NCBI GenBank assembly: GCA_002431715.1
Contig: DJHI01000154.1
Coordinates: forward strand, 1-6,470
Reading direction: 5' to 3'
Length of the DNA stretch: 6,470 bases
Origin: Armatimonadetes bacterium UBA5829
Lineage (GTDB): Bacteria; Armatimonadota; UBA5829
Of the stretch, positions 5,835 to 6,470 are shown in pieces; the stretch's first letter is position 1, and every line of letters starts with the position of its first letter. Below the pieces are notes generated by a model. It saw only the letters and a list, made by a program, of their open reading frames with translations, was not told where the DNA came from and did not search any database. The position numbers were made by a program, and so were the translations under genes.

Positions 5835-6215
5835 CTAAACGATTACTGCGCTTTCGATGCCCGTAAACACGGCATCTTTTGCATCTGTCGAATCGACAGC
5901 CGTGATAACTGTTCGATTCCTGGCACTAACAACCAGCGCGAGATCGTCCATCAAGACAAGCGACTTATCCGCGCCTTTCGCCTGAATTCGGTCCATCCCC
6001 GCTCCGAGCCTCGCTTGCTCATCAGCACCAAGCTCCACATTTCTTTCAGCGAATCTCTTTTGAGCATGAGCCGAAATCTTCACTCCCTGTTTTGATAGCT
6101 CGGCTTGCAACTGCGATTGAAAGGAATTATTCCCCTGGACATTTCCAGATGAGGTGTTTCCTTTGGCCGCATTGTTTACGCCGGCTATATTCGTATTCAG
6201 TCTGACTGGAGACAT
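5835..6215 (-). CDS. Flagellar operon protein, TIGR02530 type (unnamed)
   Basis: This is a small conserved protein of unknown biochemical role that sits between flgD and flgE in many non-enteric flagellar operons; location suggests a part in hook assembly. The 126-residue product has a low-complexity Asn/Ser/Gln-rich N-terminus (about 8-35). The conserved core has VKISAHAQKRFAERNVEL (45-62), an acidic/helical middle with ARLGAGMDRIQAKGADKS, LVLMDDLALVVSARNRTVIT (86-105), and the ending VFTGIESAVIV, all typical of the family. GGGGAG lies 5 bases before the ATG at 6215. A sigma-54-type element 45-60 bases upstream would give it and flgE their own promoter. The reading frame stays open for 29 codons after its TAG stop, ending in TGA that overlaps the flgE TTG. 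Confidence 0.9.
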   Translation of the reverse strand: MSPVRLNTNIAGVNNAAKGNTSSGNVQGNNSFQSQLQAELSKQGVKISAHAQKRFAERNVELGADEQARLGAGMDRIQAKGADKSLVLMDDLALVVSARNRTVITAVDSTDAKDAVFTGIESAVIV

Positions 6216-6259
6216 CCTGACTCCCCTTTCAGATAAATCAGCTTAACGGCTCCATCTAC

Positions 6260-6275
6260 AGCAATTTCCGTGCCC
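6260..6275 (-). promoter_or_regulatory. Sigma-54 (-24/-12) promoter for the TIGR02530-flgE genes
   Basis: On the minus strand this reads GGGCACGGAAATTGCT. It matches TGGCAC-N5-TTGC(A/T) at all but the first base, with GG (6274-6273), ten bases, then GC (6262-6261). The start point would be near 6249, giving a 34-base leader before the ATG at 6215. It lies in the 91-base spacer after flgD. Hook genes are classic sigma-54 targets in bacteria that use RpoN for flagella. Seven-base inverted repeats (AGCTGAT at 6285-6291, ATCAGCT at 6237-6243) flank it and might bind a regulator, though their spacing is long. Confidence 0.75.
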
Positions 6276-6306
6276 GCAATGGCGAGCTGATAATAAAGCC
6301 GCAGCC

Positions 6307-6470
6307 TTAATCATCGTTGGCATAGACCTTGACCACATCAGACAGGTCTATGTAACTCGTTCCGATCAAGAGCTTAACGCTTCCATCATCGTTTGTTATA
6401 GCGCTTGAAGGAACACCGGTAAGTGTCGAACTGGAATCAGATGGATTAACATATTCGACGGTCTTGCCAA
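6307..6470 (-). CDS. flgD: FlgD, hook capping / scaffolding protein (C-terminal fragment)
   Basis: The gene enters from the right edge; 53 codons and a TAA stop are present, with the reading frame starting at 6468. The fragment begins GKTVEYVNP and contains SGxV-like and DGSVKLLIG strands, then IDLSDVVKVYANDD. This fits the end of Bacillus/Clostridium-type FlgD, where an IGKTV... strand, a GVV.S/ITxxDG turn and a final LSDVxxV segment are usual. FlgD caps the growing hook and is needed for FlgE assembly, and it is the expected gene before the TIGR02530 gene and flgE. The N-terminal FlgD region is outside the window, so completeness cannot be judged. Confidence 0.82.
   Translation of the reverse strand, partial: GKTVEYVNPSDSSSTLTGVPSSAITNDDGSVKLLIGTSYIDLSDVVKVYANDD

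Noticed and set aside
6240..6311. A 22-codon frame starting at an ATG that overlaps the flgD stop, rich in Cys and His, on the minus strand.
   Set aside because: It has no ribosome-binding site, is very short, and runs through the sigma-54 element, so it is most likely non-coding spacer.

Overview
The window is one uninterrupted stretch of a flagellar assembly and motility operon. Every gene lies on the minus strand, so transcription runs from position 6470 towards 1. In that order the genes are flgD (3' end only), a small flagellar operon protein of the TIGR02530 type, flgE (hook), flbD/swrD-type, motA, motB, fliL, fliN, fliO, fliP, and the first ten codons of fliQ. I see no mobile element, RNA gene, CRISPR array or foreign-looking insert. 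Most of the window is conserved flagellar machinery.

The order flgD-TIGR02530-flgE-flbD-motA-motB-fliL-(fliM)-fliN-fliO-fliP-fliQ is the one known from spirochaetes, Firmicutes/Thermotogae, several deltaproteobacteria and other deep-branching phyla, and is unlike the enteric order. With its moderate GC content and apparent sigma-54 promoters, the window suggests a free-living motile bacterium from one of those lineages. I cannot fix the phylum from the sequence.

Layout. Positions 6216-6470 hold the flgD tail and a spacer with a sigma-54-type -24/-12 element that would drive the TIGR02530 gene and the hook gene. Positions 4495-5837 hold flgE, which starts at TTG behind a perfect Shine-Dalgarno sequence and a leader with two adjacent inverted repeats. 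A perfect 13-bp hairpin then separates flgE from the stator block (flbD, motA, motB, fliL), whose genes abut or overlap by a few bases. fliM, expected between fliL and fliN, is absent: only a 68-base spacer is there. fliN carries a FliM/FliY-like N-terminal CheY-binding peptide. fliN, fliO and fliP overlap and look translationally coupled. The last spacer, before fliQ, carries a second sigma-54-type element nearly identical to the first, and a tandem array of five 7-base units between the predicted transcription start and the fliQ ribosome-binding site.

How the genes work together. FlgD caps and guides growth of the FlgE hook. FliO, FliP and FliQ belong to the type III export gate that secretes hook subunits. 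FliN is part of the C-ring switch. MotA/MotB form the stator, helped by FliL and the FlbD/SwrD-type protein. The points most worth a second look are the paired sigma-54 elements, the heptamer array in the fliQ leader, and the missing fliM alongside a FliN with a CheY-docking motif.
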